This document shows positions 26,841 to 35,425 of a stretch of 64,000 bases of DNA, in pieces. This DNA comes from Streptomyces curacoi (lineage in GTDB: Bacteria > Actinomycetota > Actinomycetes > Streptomycetales > Streptomycetaceae): positions 868,561-932,560 of the forward strand of contig NZ_KQ947984.1 in NCBI RefSeq assembly GCF_001513975.1, in the 5' to 3' direction. Both the position numbers and the translations under genes were made by a program. The notes under the pieces were generated by a model that saw only the letters and a program-made list of their open reading frames with translations, was not told where the DNA came from and did not search any database. Within the stretch, counting starts at the first letter, position 1. The number at the start of each line of letters is the position of its first letter.

Positions 26841-27374
26841 TCAGCCGACGCGGGCGGCGATGGTCCGCGCGCACACCAGGGACTCGGTGTGCGACGTGTC
26901 CACCTCCAGGTCGTACACCACCCCCTGGTGAACCACCTCCGCCTGCGCCGCGGCCATCCCCGGCACCCGGTCCCCTCGCGCGACCTCACGGCCCGCGGCG
27001 ACCTCGGCCTCGCATCTGACGCCGACCCACAGCACCTCCAGTCCGCCCAGCGCCTTGCGCCATCGCTGCTGGGACGCCGCTCCACCGAGGAAGACGTCAT
27101 CGATGACGACCCCGGCACCGGCCCGGGCCATCGCCACGACGCCCTCCATCCAGGCCGTCTGCAGCGCCATGAACTCCGCCCCGACGTGCACCCCGCCGTC
27201 CGCGGCGAACACGATCCCCCCGTCCGAGTCCCGCATCCTCGCGGGCAGGGCGTCGACGAACGAGTCGCACCCGAACGCCAGCCACTGATCCGGCAGTACG
27301 GCCTGCAGACACCGCACGATCCCGGACTTCCCCGAGCTGGAGCCACCGTTGACAATGATCACCCGAGTCGTCAC
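26841..27374 (-). CDS. cpt: Chloramphenicol 3-O-phosphotransferase homologue
   Basis: A 177-residue P-loop kinase closely resembling the S. venezuelae chloramphenicol phosphotransferase. It has Walker [10 protein letters not shown] (about 10-18), the catalytic Asp in LAFGCDSFV (about 37), the IDDVFLGGA segment (about 91), VLWVGVRC, and the ARGDRVPGM lid. In S. venezuelae the enzyme phosphorylates chloramphenicol and protects the producer. No chloramphenicol biosynthesis genes are present here, so it may give resistance to environmental drug or act on another substrate. GTG 27374 is the natural start by length (CPT is about 178 aa), although its ribosome site is weak. Convergent with the VanW gene. 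Confidence 0.9.
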   Translation of the reverse strand: MTTRVIIVNGGSSSGKSGIVRCLQAVLPDQWLAFGCDSFVDALPARMRDSDGGIVFAADGGVHVGAEFMALQTAWMEGVVAMARAGAGVVIDDVFLGGAASQQRWRKALGGLEVLWVGVRCEAEVAAGREVARGDRVPGMAAAQAEVVHQGVVYDLEVDTSHTESLVCARTIAARVG

Positions 27375-27447
27375 CGCGCCACGGTAATGCGCTCGCCGGC
27401 CCGCCCCGAAGCGATTTTCGGCAGGCACGGCGACCGGAGCGCCGGGG

Positions 27448-28029
27448 TCAGGCTCCGGGGCCGAGCCGGTCGCTGACGGAACAAAGCTGCTGCTCGTCGA
27501 GTCCGTAGACGGTCTCGCCGGCCCGCGGGGCGCGGGCATGGAGGGTGTGGTCGCGGCGTACGCAGGACGTCCCGGAGCCAGTCGAGCTGGGTCCGGCCGA
27601 GATGTCCGTAGCCCTTGCCGGGGACCAGTGAGTCGAGCGTGACGAACCGGTGGCCGTCGACCAGGCTCACCGCGGCCCGCTCGCCCCCCGCGGACGGGAC
27701 GAGCGCGTCGGCCCGGTCGCTGCCGTCCGGGTCGAGGTGCCCGCTGCCCAACACCTTGGCGAACGCCTGCCGCTCGTCGTGGTCGCCGGTGCTGTAGATC
27801 ACCGGGGCGTTCCGCTCCGCGGCGACTCGCCCACGAGGCCGCGGACGGCGGCGTAGACCTCCGGGGAGCGTCGTCCGCGATGCCACCGCTGACGACGACG
27901 GCATCGACGTCACGCAGCTGCCGCAGCTCCGCGAGCATCCCGCGCAGCGCCCCGGTCGCGTCGACGCCGTCCTCGTCCGGTGTGTCGCCGCGCTCCAGGT
28001 GCGGTGTCCGACAGATGCAGGATCCTCAT
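27448..28029 (-). pseudogene. Decayed calcineurin-like metallophosphoesterase (CpdA-like)
   Basis: Pieces of one metallophosphoesterase lie in different minus-strand frames. It opens with MRILHLSDT at 28029. The next frame carries [17 protein letters not shown], then [19 protein letters not shown]. Another frame carries [19 protein letters not shown] through [20 protein letters not shown] and LDWLRDVL. A last frame carries [22 protein letters not shown], ending at 27448. At least three frameshifts separate them. The metal motif GDxAD reads GGIADD, and the expected histidine-rich section after LDWLRDVL (the GHxH region) is missing. At about 580 bp it is roughly 200 bp short. Intact relatives hydrolyse cyclic AMP or other phosphodiesters. 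Confidence 0.8.
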
Positions 28030-28170
28030 GCGCCGAGGCTATCGAGGCCCGCGTCGACGGGGCCACGCGTTGGTGAGCCGAGCGGGTGAGCGGCCGCCGC
28101 CGCTTCGGCGTGGCGGCCCTGGCTGTTGCGCCTTCGCAGGTCGCATCGTTTCTGCACCGATGGTGCGCGG

Positions 28171-28244
28171 TGGGGCGGGTGGGACTCGAACCCACGGCCG
28201 ACGGATTATGAGTCCGCTGCTCTAACCGGCTGAGCTACCGCCCC
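28171..28244 (-). tRNA. tRNA with CAT anticodon (probably tRNA-Ile2, otherwise elongator Met)
   Basis: The minus strand folds into a cloverleaf: acceptor GGGGCGG/CCGCCCC with discriminator A, D arm TAGCTCAGCC, anticodon loop CTCATAA giving CAT, and T arm GGGTTCGAGTCCC. CCA is not encoded. A CAT anticodon outside the initiator context is either elongator Met or the lysidine-modified Ile reading AUA. I favour Ile2 from the acceptor stem, but the sequence alone is not decisive. Confidence 0.9.
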
Positions 28245-28388
28245 ATAGCGGCGTGTCGCGTACAAGTGTGCGCGCCGTCTGCCGCAGCATAGCCGCTCAT
28301 ACGATCTCCTGCTTCGTATGGTCGACTTCGCATGCCCTGAAGGACTCCGCCCCGACCTGCACGGTTCCCCGACACGAGGCCGAACATG

Positions 28389-28413
28389 AAAAAGGACCCC
28401 TACGGGGTCCTCG
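28389..28413 (-). terminator. Rho-independent terminator of the tRNA-Asn pair
   Basis: On the minus strand GGACCCC-GTA-GGGGTCC (28394-28410) forms a perfect 7-bp stem with a 3-nt loop and is followed by five T residues, 10 bp downstream of the first tRNA-Asn gene. A canonical intrinsic terminator. Confidence 0.85.
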
Positions 28414-28422
28414 TTCAGCATG

Positions 28423-28495
28423 CTCCCCCGACTGGACTCGAACCAGTAACCTGCCGGTTAACAGCCGGCTGCTCTGCCAATTGAGCTACGGAGGA
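28423..28495 (-). tRNA. tRNA-Asn (GTT)
   Basis: The 73-nt minus-strand cloverleaf has acceptor TCCTCCG/CGGGGGA with discriminator G, D arm TAGCTCAATTGGCAGAGCA, anticodon loop CTGTTAA giving GTT, and T arm CTGGTTCGAGTCCAG. It is identical to the copy at 28501-28573, five bp away, and is followed by an intrinsic terminator. Confidence 0.96.
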
Positions 28496-28500
28496 CCGAG

Positions 28501-28573
28501 CTCCCCCGACTGGACTCGAACCAGTAACCTGCCGGTTAACAGCCGGCTGCTCTGCCAATTGAGCTACGGAGGA
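28501..28573 (-). tRNA. tRNA-Asn (GTT), second identical copy
   Basis: This 73-nt gene is identical to the neighbouring tRNA-Asn, with a GTT anticodon. It is the promoter-proximal copy on the minus strand; both should come from one transcript ending at 28389. Confidence 0.96.
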
Positions 28574-28745
28574 ATGCCTCGTTGCATCGAACGTACCTAC
28601 CTGGGTATTCGCCAGGGGGCGTGCGCTCGCTGCGACACATACATTAGCGCAAGCAGGGGGGTGCTCCGCCAATCGGTTCCCCCCGGGCACCGACGCCGCA
28701 CCAAAGGACCTACGCAAGGACCTACGCAAGGGAAGGGTGGCCGCC

Positions 28746-29054
28746 ATGCGCTACCGCCTCACGTTCGCCGTCGGACTCGCGGTCGGATATGTGCTCGGCA
28801 CACGCGCCGGACGCGAGCGCTACGAGCAGCTGAAGAAGACGGCCCGGGAGATCTCCCACAACCCCGCCGTCCGCAACACCGCCGAGTCGGCCGCACAGCA
28901 GGGCCGCCACTTCGCGGGCAAGGCGTATCACACGGTGAGCGAGAAGGTCGGCGACCGAGTCCCCGAATCGGTCGCCCAACGAGTCCGCTCCCTCCGCGAA
29001 CGCAGCGCCCACAACGGCGGCACGGAGGACGACTGGGGAACCAGCAATACGTAA
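28746..29054 (+). CDS. YtxH-like small membrane-anchored protein, 102 aa
   Basis: A 102-residue protein beginning MRYRLTFAVGLAVGYVLGTRAGRERY: one short N-terminal hydrophobic segment ending in the VGYVLGTRAGRERYEQL pattern common to actinobacterial YtxH-like proteins. A charged helical region with likely amphipathic coiled character follows (TAREISHNPAVRNTAESAAQQG). The function is unknown, possibly a membrane-associated stress protein. I choose ATG 28746, with AGGGTGG 5 nt upstream, over GTG 28737. Directly upstream, AAGGACCTACGC is repeated in tandem. Confidence 0.8.
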   Translation: MRYRLTFAVGLAVGYVLGTRAGRERYEQLKKTAREISHNPAVRNTAESAAQQGRHFAGKAYHTVSEKVGDRVPESVAQRVRSLRERSAHNGGTEDDWGTSNT

Positions 29055-29067
29055 CGCGGGTGGCTGC

Positions 29068-29133
29068 AGCGTCCCAAGGGGCGCGGGGAACTGCGCGACC
29101 AGCCACACCCGACCCGCACCCGCCAACCGACCA
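29068..29133 (+). repeat. Dispersed Streptomyces intergenic repeat, copy 1
   Basis: This intergenic stretch shares an identical 24-bp core (29077-29100, containing GGGGCGCGGGGAACTGCGCG) with 34088-34111, followed in both by a C-rich tail with CCACA...ACCCGCACCCGC. The core can fold as GCGC-loop-GCGC. From general experience this motif occurs repeatedly between genes in Streptomyces genomes; its role is undescribed to my knowledge. Confidence 0.75.
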
Positions 29134-29198
29134 GGCGCCCCACGGCGAGTAGGCGCCCATGGCCCAAGCAAGCGCAGCGCTACGGCACAATTTGGGCC

Positions 29199-30650
29199 AT
29201 GGGGATAGTCGCCGGGCTGGACAGTTCGCCCGAATTCACTCGCATCGTCGTCTGCGACACGGACACGGGAACCGTGCTCAGGCAGGGGTACGCCCCGCAC
29301 CCGGTGGAGTCGCCGGGCGGCGCCCGCCCCTCCGACGTCGATCCGCAGGCCTGGCTGCTCTCCCTCGGTGAGGCGGCCGGCGGCGGTCTCCTCGAAGGCG
29401 TGCAGGCCATCGGCGTGTCGGCGCAGCAGAACGCGGTCGTCCCGCTCGACGCGCAGGGCAACACCGTGCGCCCCGCGATGGTCGGCGGCGACAAGCGCGC
29501 GCAGGTCGCGGCGGCCGACCTGATCGACGCGCTGGGCGGACGCGAGGCATGGGCGCAGGCCGTGGGGTGTGTGCCGCAGGCCGCGCAGCCGGTGACCAAG
29601 CTGCGCTGGCTCGCCAAGACCGAGCCGGAGCACGCCGTACGCGCCGCCGTGCTCATGCAGGCGCACGACTGGCTGGTGTGGCAGTTGCTCGGCCGGCCGG
29701 TGCGAAGGACCACGGACCGGGGCGGGGCCTCCGGCACCGGCTACTGGTCGGCGGCCACCGGCGCCTACCGCAGCGATCTCGTGGAGCTGGCGCTCGGCCA
29801 CCAGGCCATGCTGCCGGAGGTGATCGGCCCGGCGGAGGCGGCCGGTACGACCCCCGAAGGGCTCCTCATCTCCGCGGGGACCGGCGAGACCATGGCGGCC
29901 GCCTTCGGGCTCGGCATAGGGCTCGGGGACGCCGTCGTGTCGCTCGGCGCCTCCGGGTCCGTGATGGCCGTCCACCCGGAGGCCCTCGTCGACAGCAGCG
30001 GGATGATCACCTCCCTGGCCGACGCGACCGGCATGCACCTGCCGGTCGTCACCACCCTCAACGCCGTGCGCACCCTGCGCGGCGCCGCCGAACTCCTCGG
30101 CGCGCCCGACCTGGAGAGCCTCTCCGACCTGGCGATGAAGTCGACGCCGGGGGCCCATGGGCTCGTGCTCCTGCCCTATCTGGAAGGCGAGCGGACGCCG
30201 AACCTGCCGCATACCGCGGGCACGCTCGCCGGGCTGCGGCGGGAGTCGATGAAGCCCGAGCATCTGGCGCGGGCCGCGTTCGAGGGGATGCTGTGCGGGC
30301 TCGCGGACGCGCTGGACGTGCTGCGCGGGCGGGGTGTCGACGTGCGGCGGATCTTCCTGCTGGGGGCCGCCGCCGAGCTGCCCGCCGTGCAGGCGGCGGC
30401 GCCCGCGCTGTTCGGGGCGCAGGTCGTCGTACCGCAGCCCTCGGACTACGCGGCGATCGGCGCCGCCCGGCAGGCCGCGTGGGCGCTCGGGGTGTCGCAG
30501 GGCACGCTCGATCCGCGCACGCCGCCGGTCTGGCAGGGCGCGGCCGCGCAGATCCTGGAGCCCGGTGAGGAGCTCGCGGTGGGGCAGGCGGTGCGCCAGC
30601 AGTTCGTGTCGGTGCGGGAGCAGACCCATCCCGGAGCGTTCCGGCCGTAG
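29199..30650 (+). CDS. FGGY-family carbohydrate kinase (xylulokinase-like)
   Basis: A 483-residue kinase of the FGGY family. It has the N-terminal phosphate loop GLDSSPEFTRIVV, the GVSAQQNAVVPLD substrate strand (about 70-83), DRGGASGTGYWS (about 170), and the C-terminal motifs SLGASGSVMAV, PYLEGERTPN and RIFLLGAAAELPAVQ. These enzymes phosphorylate sugars or polyols; the region nearest xylulokinase suggests a pentulose, but the substrate is uncertain. It stands alone, with no isomerase or transporter beside it. Convergent with hrdA, with a hairpin between. Confidence 0.88.
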   Translation: MGIVAGLDSSPEFTRIVVCDTDTGTVLRQGYAPHPVESPGGARPSDVDPQAWLLSLGEAAGGGLLEGVQAIGVSAQQNAVVPLDAQGNTVRPAMVGGDKRAQVAAADLIDALGGREAWAQAVGCVPQAAQPVTKLRWLAKTEPEHAVRAAVLMQAHDWLVWQLLGRPVRRTTDRGGASGTGYWSAATGAYRSDLVELALGHQAMLPEVIGPAEAAGTTPEGLLISAGTGETMAAAFGLGIGLGDAVVSLGASGSVMAVHPEALVDSSGMITSLADATGMHLPVVTTLNAVRTLRGAAELLGAPDLESLSDLAMKSTPGAHGLVLLPYLEGERTPNLPHTAGTLAGLRRESMKPEHLARAAFEGMLCGLADALDVLRGRGVDVRRIFLLGAAAELPAVQAAAPALFGAQVVVPQPSDYAAIGAARQAAWALGVSQGTLDPRTPPVWQGAAAQILEPGEELAVGQAVRQQFVSVREQTHPGAFRP

Positions 30651-30692
30651 CGGCGACCGGATGGGCACGGCGGGCCGCCCGCGGCCGAGGGA

Positions 30693-30716
30693 GGCCGCTC
30701 GCGAGAGTGAGCGGCC
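30693..30716. terminator. Bidirectional terminator between the FGGY kinase and hrdA
   Basis: GGCCGCTC (30693-30700) pairs with GAGCGGCC (30709-30716) over an 8-nt loop, lying between two convergent stops (30650 and 30722). Confidence 0.6.
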
Positions 30717-30721
30717 CCTGC

Positions 30722-32014
30722 TCAGTCCAGGTAACCCCGCAGCTGGTCCGCGAACGCGTGGTCCCGCAGCTTGTTCAGGGTCTTCGACTCGATCTGGCGG
30801 ATGCGTTCCCTGGTCACGCCGAAGATGCGGCCTATCTCCTCCAGTGTGCGGGGGCGGCCGTCCGCCAGGCCGTAGCGGAGCTGGACGACCTTGCGTTCGC
30901 GTTCGCCGAGGGTCGACAGGACCGCTTCCAGGTGCTCCCTGAGCAGCAGGAACGCCGCCGACTCCACTGGCGAGGCCGCGTCGCCGTCCTCTATCAGGTC
31001 GCCCAGGGCGACGTCGTCCTCCTCGCCCACCGGGGCGTGCAGCGACACCGGTTCCTGGGCCAGGCGCAGGACCTCGCTGACCCGCTCGGGCGGCAGGTCC
31101 AGATGGGCCGCCACCTCTTCGGGGGTCGGTTCGTAGCCGCGTTCCTGCAGCATGCGGCGCTGGACGCGGACGACCCGGTTGATCAGCTCGACGACATGGA
31201 CCGGGACCCGGATGGTGCGGGCCTGGTCGGCGAGGGCGCGGGACATGGCCTGGCGGATCCACCAGGTGGCGTACGTCGAGAACTTGTAGCCGCGGGCGTA
31301 GTCGAACTTCTCGACGGCCCTGATCAGGCCCAGGTTTCCCTCCTGGACGAGGTCGAGCATGGTCAGGCCGCGGCCGACGTAGCGCTTGGCCACGGACACG
31401 ACGAGCCGCAGGTTCGCCTCGATCAGCCGCCGCTTGGCCATCCGGCCCATGACGACCAGGCGGTCCAGGTCGAGGGCGAGCTCGCTGTCCAGGTCGGGGG
31501 TGTTGCTCAGTTTCTCCTCGGCGAACAGGCCCGCCTCGACGCGGCGCGCGAGTTCGACCTCCTCGGCCGCGGTGAGGAGGGGGATGCGGCCGATTTCCCG
31601 CAGGTACTGGCGGAAGAGGTCGGAGGAGGGGCCGCTGCCGTCGGCGCGGGCACGGGGCGGCACGGGTGCTTCGACCGGCTCGGCGTCGGCGCCGTCCAGC
31701 GCCTCGGCCGGAGGTTCCGCCGGCTCGGGCGGGGCCTCCGGGTGGTGCGCGGCACGGCTCTGCGGCGGCACCGCGACGAGCACGTCGGCCTCCGCGTCCG
31801 AAACCGTGCCGTCCGTACTGCTGTCGGTCTGGATGAGGGTCTGGGTCTGCACGGGGGCGACCTCCAGGATGATCGCTGCCGAGGCATACGGCAGCGCTGC
31901 TTCGAGGGCGGAGTCGGCGGCCTCGCCGCTGTCCGTCCCGTACGCGATGAGCGGAACCGCGGGGGTGTGGGACCCGTGGGGAACGGATCGGCCGCGCTCC
32001 GAGGACTCAGGCAC
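30722..32014 (-). CDS. hrdA: Group 1/2 sigma-70 factor (HrdA type)
   Basis: A 430-residue sigma-70 protein. An acidic Pro/Ala-rich N-terminus (to about residue 125) is followed by region 1.2 ([21 protein letters not shown]), region 2 ([53 protein letters not shown]), region 3 and region 4 ([35 protein letters not shown]). The full set of recognition residues marks it as principal-like. Placement beside dnaG and the length fit HrdA, the non-essential paralogue of HrdB. I start at GTG 32014 because upstream codons (to GTG 32050) have low GC3; the start is uncertain. Expression control is not visible. Confidence 0.88.
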   Translation of the reverse strand: MPESSERGRSVPHGSHTPAVPLIAYGTDSGEAADSALEAALPYASAAIILEVAPVQTQTLIQTDSSTDGTVSDAEADVLVAVPPQSRAAHHPEAPPEPAEPPAEALDGADAEPVEAPVPPRARADGSGPSSDLFRQYLREIGRIPLLTAAEEVELARRVEAGLFAEEKLSNTPDLDSELALDLDRLVVMGRMAKRRLIEANLRLVVSVAKRYVGRGLTMLDLVQEGNLGLIRAVEKFDYARGYKFSTYATWWIRQAMSRALADQARTIRVPVHVVELINRVVRVQRRMLQERGYEPTPEEVAAHLDLPPERVSEVLRLAQEPVSLHAPVGEEDDVALGDLIEDGDAASPVESAAFLLLREHLEAVLSTLGERERKVVQLRYGLADGRPRTLEEIGRIFGVTRERIRQIESKTLNKLRDHAFADQLRGYLD

Positions 32015-32128
32015 CGCAACCCAGTGTGGAGTACGACACATCGCCGCCACGAGGGGCGTGCGGTGACTTTTTGCGTCCGGTCCGTGACCGCGCGGTTACC
32101 CAGCCGTACGCAAATCCCCGCGTATCCC

Positions 32129-34033
32129 TCAGAGCGCCGCCGCGCCCCGCTCCCGCAGTGCCTGGTCGTACTGCTGCAACACCCACAGCTCGTTCTGCAC
32201 GGCGGCCAGTTGGGCCGGGTCGCCGCCCGCGCCCAGGCGGGTCAGCTGGCTCTGGATGTCGCGGATGCGGCGTTCCACGGCGCGGCGGCGGACGGTGACG
32301 AGCTGTTCGCCGGCGTAGTTCTCGTCGACCGTCTTGCGCATGATCGCCTCGACCGCCAGCTCCGTGACCATCGCGCGGACCTGGTCGTCGGGGGCCGCGT
32401 CACGGACGCGGACCAGATACTCCTGCCCGTCCTGGATGCCGTACTCCGCACCGCCCGCGTCCATGATCGCCTGGCGTACGGCGGCGTAAGGAGCGGCGGT
32501 GAACTCGTCGACGCCGTACGCGTCGAACGCCGGGGAGACCAACTCGGGGCGCTGGAGGGCGAGTTTCAGCAACTCGCGTTCGGTGGCGTAGACCGGGTTG
32601 CGCAGGGTCAGGGCCGGGCCCGACGGCCGGGACGCGGGAGTCGCGTCGTACTGCTGCTGGGGGCCCCGGGCGGTCGGTGCCTGGCCCCTGCCGCCCCGGT
32701 CCCGCGCCCAACGCGCCAGCTGGGCCACCCGCTTGACCACGAACTGCGTGTCGAGGATGCCGAGCATGCCCGCGAGCTGGACGGCGACCTCGTGCTGGGC
32801 GCCGCTGTTCTTGATGCGGGCGACGATCGGCGCGGCCTCGTCCAGTGCCGCCGCGCGGCCCGCCGGGGTGTCGAGGTCGTAGCGGACGACGATCTGGCGG
32901 AGCGCGAACTCGAAGAGCGGGGTGCGTGGTTCGACCAGGTCGGCGACCGCCTCGTCGCCCTTCGCCAGGCGCAGTTCGCAGGGGTCCATGCCGTCCGGCG
33001 CGATCGCGATGTAGGTCTCGGCGGCGAACTTCTGGTCGTCCTCGAAGGCGCGCAGGGCCGCCTTCTGGCCGGCCGCGTCGCCGTCGAAGGTGAAGATGAC
33101 GCGGGCCGAGCCGTTGTCCATCAGCAGTCGGCGCAGGATCTTGATGTGGTCGCCGCCGAAGGCCGTACCGCAGGTGGCGATGGCCGTGGTGACCCCGGCG
33201 AGGTGGCAGGCCATGACGTCGGTGTAGCCCTCGACCACGACCGCGCGGGACGTCTTGGCGATCTCCTTCTTGGCGAGGTCGATGCCGTAGAGGACGTGGG
33301 ACTTCTTGTAGATCGCCGTGTCGGGGGTGTTGAGGTACTTCGGGCCGTTGTCGGCCTCGTACAGCTTGCGGGCGCCGAAGCCGACCACGTCGCCGCCGAT
33401 GTCGCGGATCGGCCACATGAGCCGTCCCCGGAAGCGGTCGATGGGGCCGCGGCGGCCCTCCTGGGCGAGTCCGGAGAGGAGCAGCTCCTTGTCGGTGAAG
33501 CCCTTGCCCCGGAGGTAGCGGGTGAGGTGGTCCCAGCCCTGGGGGCTGTAGCCGACGCCGAAGTGGACGGCGGCGGCCTGGTCGAAGCCGCGCTCGGCGA
33601 GGAAGATCCGGCCGGTGTCGGCCTCGGGGCTGGTCGCCAGCTGCTCGGCGTACCACTCGGCGGCGATCTTGTGGGCCTCGACCAGGCGGATGCGCTCACC
33701 GCGCTGGTGGGACGGGTTGTACCCGCCCTCCTCGTAGCGCAGGGTGATTCCCGCCTGGGCGGCGAGGCGCTCGACCGCCTCCGAGAAGGAGAGGTGGTCG
33801 ACCTTCATCACGAACGTGATGGTGTCGCCGCCCTCCTGGCAGCCGAAGCAGTGGAAGAGGCCCTTGCTCGGGCTGACCTGGAAGGACGGCGACTTCTCGT
33901 CATGGAACGGGCAGAGCCCCTTGAGGTTGCCCCCGCCCGCGCTCCGCAGCTGGAGGTACTCGGACACCACGGCGTCGATCGGGACCGCGTCCCGTACCGC
34001 CTTCACGTCCTCGTCGTTGATCCGTCCTGCCAC
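32129..34033 (-). CDS. dnaG: DNA primase DnaG
   Basis: A 634-residue primase making RNA primers at the replication fork. The N-terminal zinc-binding domain is CPFHDEKSPSF...HCFGCQEGGD (a CHC2-type finger, about 40-65). The catalytic core shows YAEQLATSPEA and GYSPQGWDHL, then the Toprim motifs VVVEGYTDVMA (about 268), TFDGDAAGQKA (about 320) and PDGMDPCEL. The C-terminal part is the DnaB-interaction region. GTG 34033 is the start, with a weak ribosome site. hrdA follows 114 bp downstream on the same strand, matching the dnaG-sigma order of the bacterial macromolecular synthesis operon, although rpsU is absent here. Confidence 0.96.
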   Translation of the reverse strand: MAGRINDEDVKAVRDAVPIDAVVSEYLQLRSAGGGNLKGLCPFHDEKSPSFQVSPSKGLFHCFGCQEGGDTITFVMKVDHLSFSEAVERLAAQAGITLRYEEGGYNPSHQRGERIRLVEAHKIAAEWYAEQLATSPEADTGRIFLAERGFDQAAAVHFGVGYSPQGWDHLTRYLRGKGFTDKELLLSGLAQEGRRGPIDRFRGRLMWPIRDIGGDVVGFGARKLYEADNGPKYLNTPDTAIYKKSHVLYGIDLAKKEIAKTSRAVVVEGYTDVMACHLAGVTTAIATCGTAFGGDHIKILRRLLMDNGSARVIFTFDGDAAGQKAALRAFEDDQKFAAETYIAIAPDGMDPCELRLAKGDEAVADLVEPRTPLFEFALRQIVVRYDLDTPAGRAAALDEAAPIVARIKNSGAQHEVAVQLAGMLGILDTQFVVKRVAQLARWARDRGGRGQAPTARGPQQQYDATPASRPSGPALTLRNPVYATERELLKLALQRPELVSPAFDAYGVDEFTAAPYAAVRQAIMDAGGAEYGIQDGQEYLVRVRDAAPDDQVRAMVTELAVEAIMRKTVDENYAGEQLVTVRRRAVERRIRDIQSQLTRLGAGGDPAQLAAVQNELWVLQQYDQALRERGAAAL

Positions 34034-34071
34034 GCGTGAATTCTACGGGCCAGAACTGACACTCATGGGGC

Positions 34072-34160
34072 ACGTGCAGCGCCCCGAAAGGGGCGCGGGG
34101 AACTGCGCGACAGGCCACAGACCACCCGCACCCGCGAGACGACAGACCACGGCAGACGCC
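34072..34160 (+). repeat. Dispersed Streptomyces intergenic repeat, copy 2
   Basis: The second copy of the 24-bp core (34088-34111). Here it is preceded by CGCCCC-GAAA-GGGGCG (34080-34095), a 6-bp stem capped by a GNRA tetraloop. It lies between dnaG and the flavoprotein gene, both on the minus strand, and may serve as a terminator or processing site for the flavoprotein transcript. Confidence 0.75.
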
Positions 34161-35425
34161 TAGGCGACCAGGTTTTCCAGCGAAACATGCGGGTCCGCCA
34201 AGGCCTCCGTGTTCACCTGAGCCCGTGAACGGACCAGCCGCTGGATCGGCTCCGTGACATCCCACACGTTCACGTTCATCCCGGCCAGTACCCGCCCCTC
34301 CTTCACCCAGAACGCGATGAACTCGCGCTTCCCGGCGTCCCCCCGGATCACCACCTGGTCGTACGAACCCGGCGGCGCCCAGCCGGAGTACTCCATCCCC
34401 AGGTCGTACTGGTCGGAGAAGAAGTAGGGCACGCGGTCGTAGGTGACGTCCTGGCCCAGCATCGCCCGCGCCGCCGCCGGGCCGCCGTTGAGCGCGTTGG
34501 CCCAGTGCTCCACCCGCACCCGGGTGTCGAAGAGGGCGTGCGGGAAGGAGGCCACGTCTCCGGCCGCGTAGATGTCGGGGTCGGAGGTGCGCAGCCGTTC
34601 GTCCACCACGACACCGCCGCCGTGCACACGGTCGGCGATCTCCAGCCCGGCCCCCTCCGCGAGGGCGGTCCGGGGCGCCGCGCCGATCGCGGCGAGGACG
34701 TCGTGCGCCGGGTGCTCCTCGCCGTCGTCGGTGCGGGCGGCGAGGACCATGCCGTCCTGGCCGACGATCTCCGTCAGCCGCCGGCCGAAGTGGAAGCGCA
34801 CCCCGTGCTCGCGGTGCAGCTCGGCGAAGAGGCCGCCGATCTCCGGGCCCAGGACGCCGTGCAGGGGAGTCGGATCCGGTCCGACGACCGTGACCTCCGC
34901 GCCGTACTCGCGGGCCGCCGCCGCGACCTCCAGGCCGATCCAGCCGGTGCCGGCGATCACGAGGTGGCCGTTGTCGCGGCCCAGCGAGGCCAGGACGCCC
35001 TTGAGGCGCTCGGCGTGCGCGAGGCGGCGCAGGTGGTGGACGCCGGCCAGGTCGGTGCCGGGGATGTCCAGGCGGCGGGGCTCGGCGCCGGTGGCCAGCA
35101 GGAGTTTGTCGTAGTGGACGACCGTGCCGTCCTCGCCGAACCGCACGGTCTTCGCCGTACGGTCGATCGCGTCGACGGTCTGGCCGAGGTGCAGTTCGAT
35201 GTCGTTCTGCGCGTACCAGGCGGGCTCGTGCACGAAGACGCTGTCGCGTTCCTCCTTGCCGAGGAGGTAGCCCTTGGACAGGGGCGGGCGCTCGTACGGG
35301 TGGTCGCGCTCGTCGCAGATCAGTATCACCCGCCCGGTGAAGCCCTCCGCACGGAGCGTCTCGGCCGCCTTCGCGCCGGCGAGTCCTCCCCCGACGATGA
35401 CGAATGTCTGATCCGCGTCGACCAC
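34160..35425 (-). CDS. FAD-dependent ferredoxin/rubredoxin reductase-type oxidoreductase
   Basis: A 421-residue pyridine-nucleotide flavoprotein. FAD-binding Rossmann motif VIVGGGLAGAKAAETL (about 10), the ERPPLSKGYL segment of oxygenase-coupled ferredoxin reductases (about 48), the LLLATGAEPR strand (about 112), the NAD(P)H motif VIAGTGWIGLEVAA (about 157), the YAAGDVASF FAD region (about 283), and a reductase C-terminal domain ending with LVRSRAQVN. It passes electrons from NAD(P)H to a ferredoxin or rubredoxin. No redox partner gene is adjacent. GTG 35425 has GGAGG 7 nt upstream. Confidence 0.9.
   Translation of the reverse strand: MVDADQTFVIVGGGLAGAKAAETLRAEGFTGRVILICDERDHPYERPPLSKGYLLGKEERDSVFVHEPAWYAQNDIELHLGQTVDAIDRTAKTVRFGEDGTVVHYDKLLLATGAEPRRLDIPGTDLAGVHHLRRLAHAERLKGVLASLGRDNGHLVIAGTGWIGLEVAAAAREYGAEVTVVGPDPTPLHGVLGPEIGGLFAELHREHGVRFHFGRRLTEIVGQDGMVLAARTDDGEEHPAHDVLAAIGAAPRTALAEGAGLEIADRVHGGGVVVDERLRTSDPDIYAAGDVASFPHALFDTRVRVEHWANALNGGPAAARAMLGQDVTYDRVPYFFSDQYDLGMEYSGWAPPGSYDQVVIRGDAGKREFIAFWVKEGRVLAGMNVNVWDVTEPIQRLVRSRAQVNTEALADPHVSLENLVA

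Noticed and set aside
28171..28573. An integrated element using the tRNA cluster as attachment site
   Set aside because: No integrase, excisionase or direct repeat of a tRNA 3' end was found around the three tRNA genes.
30707..34039. A 1110-codon plus-strand open frame
   Set aside because: It is the antisense shadow of hrdA and dnaG; its product is low-complexity Gly/Val/Asp/Leu text without domains, as expected opposite GC-rich genes.
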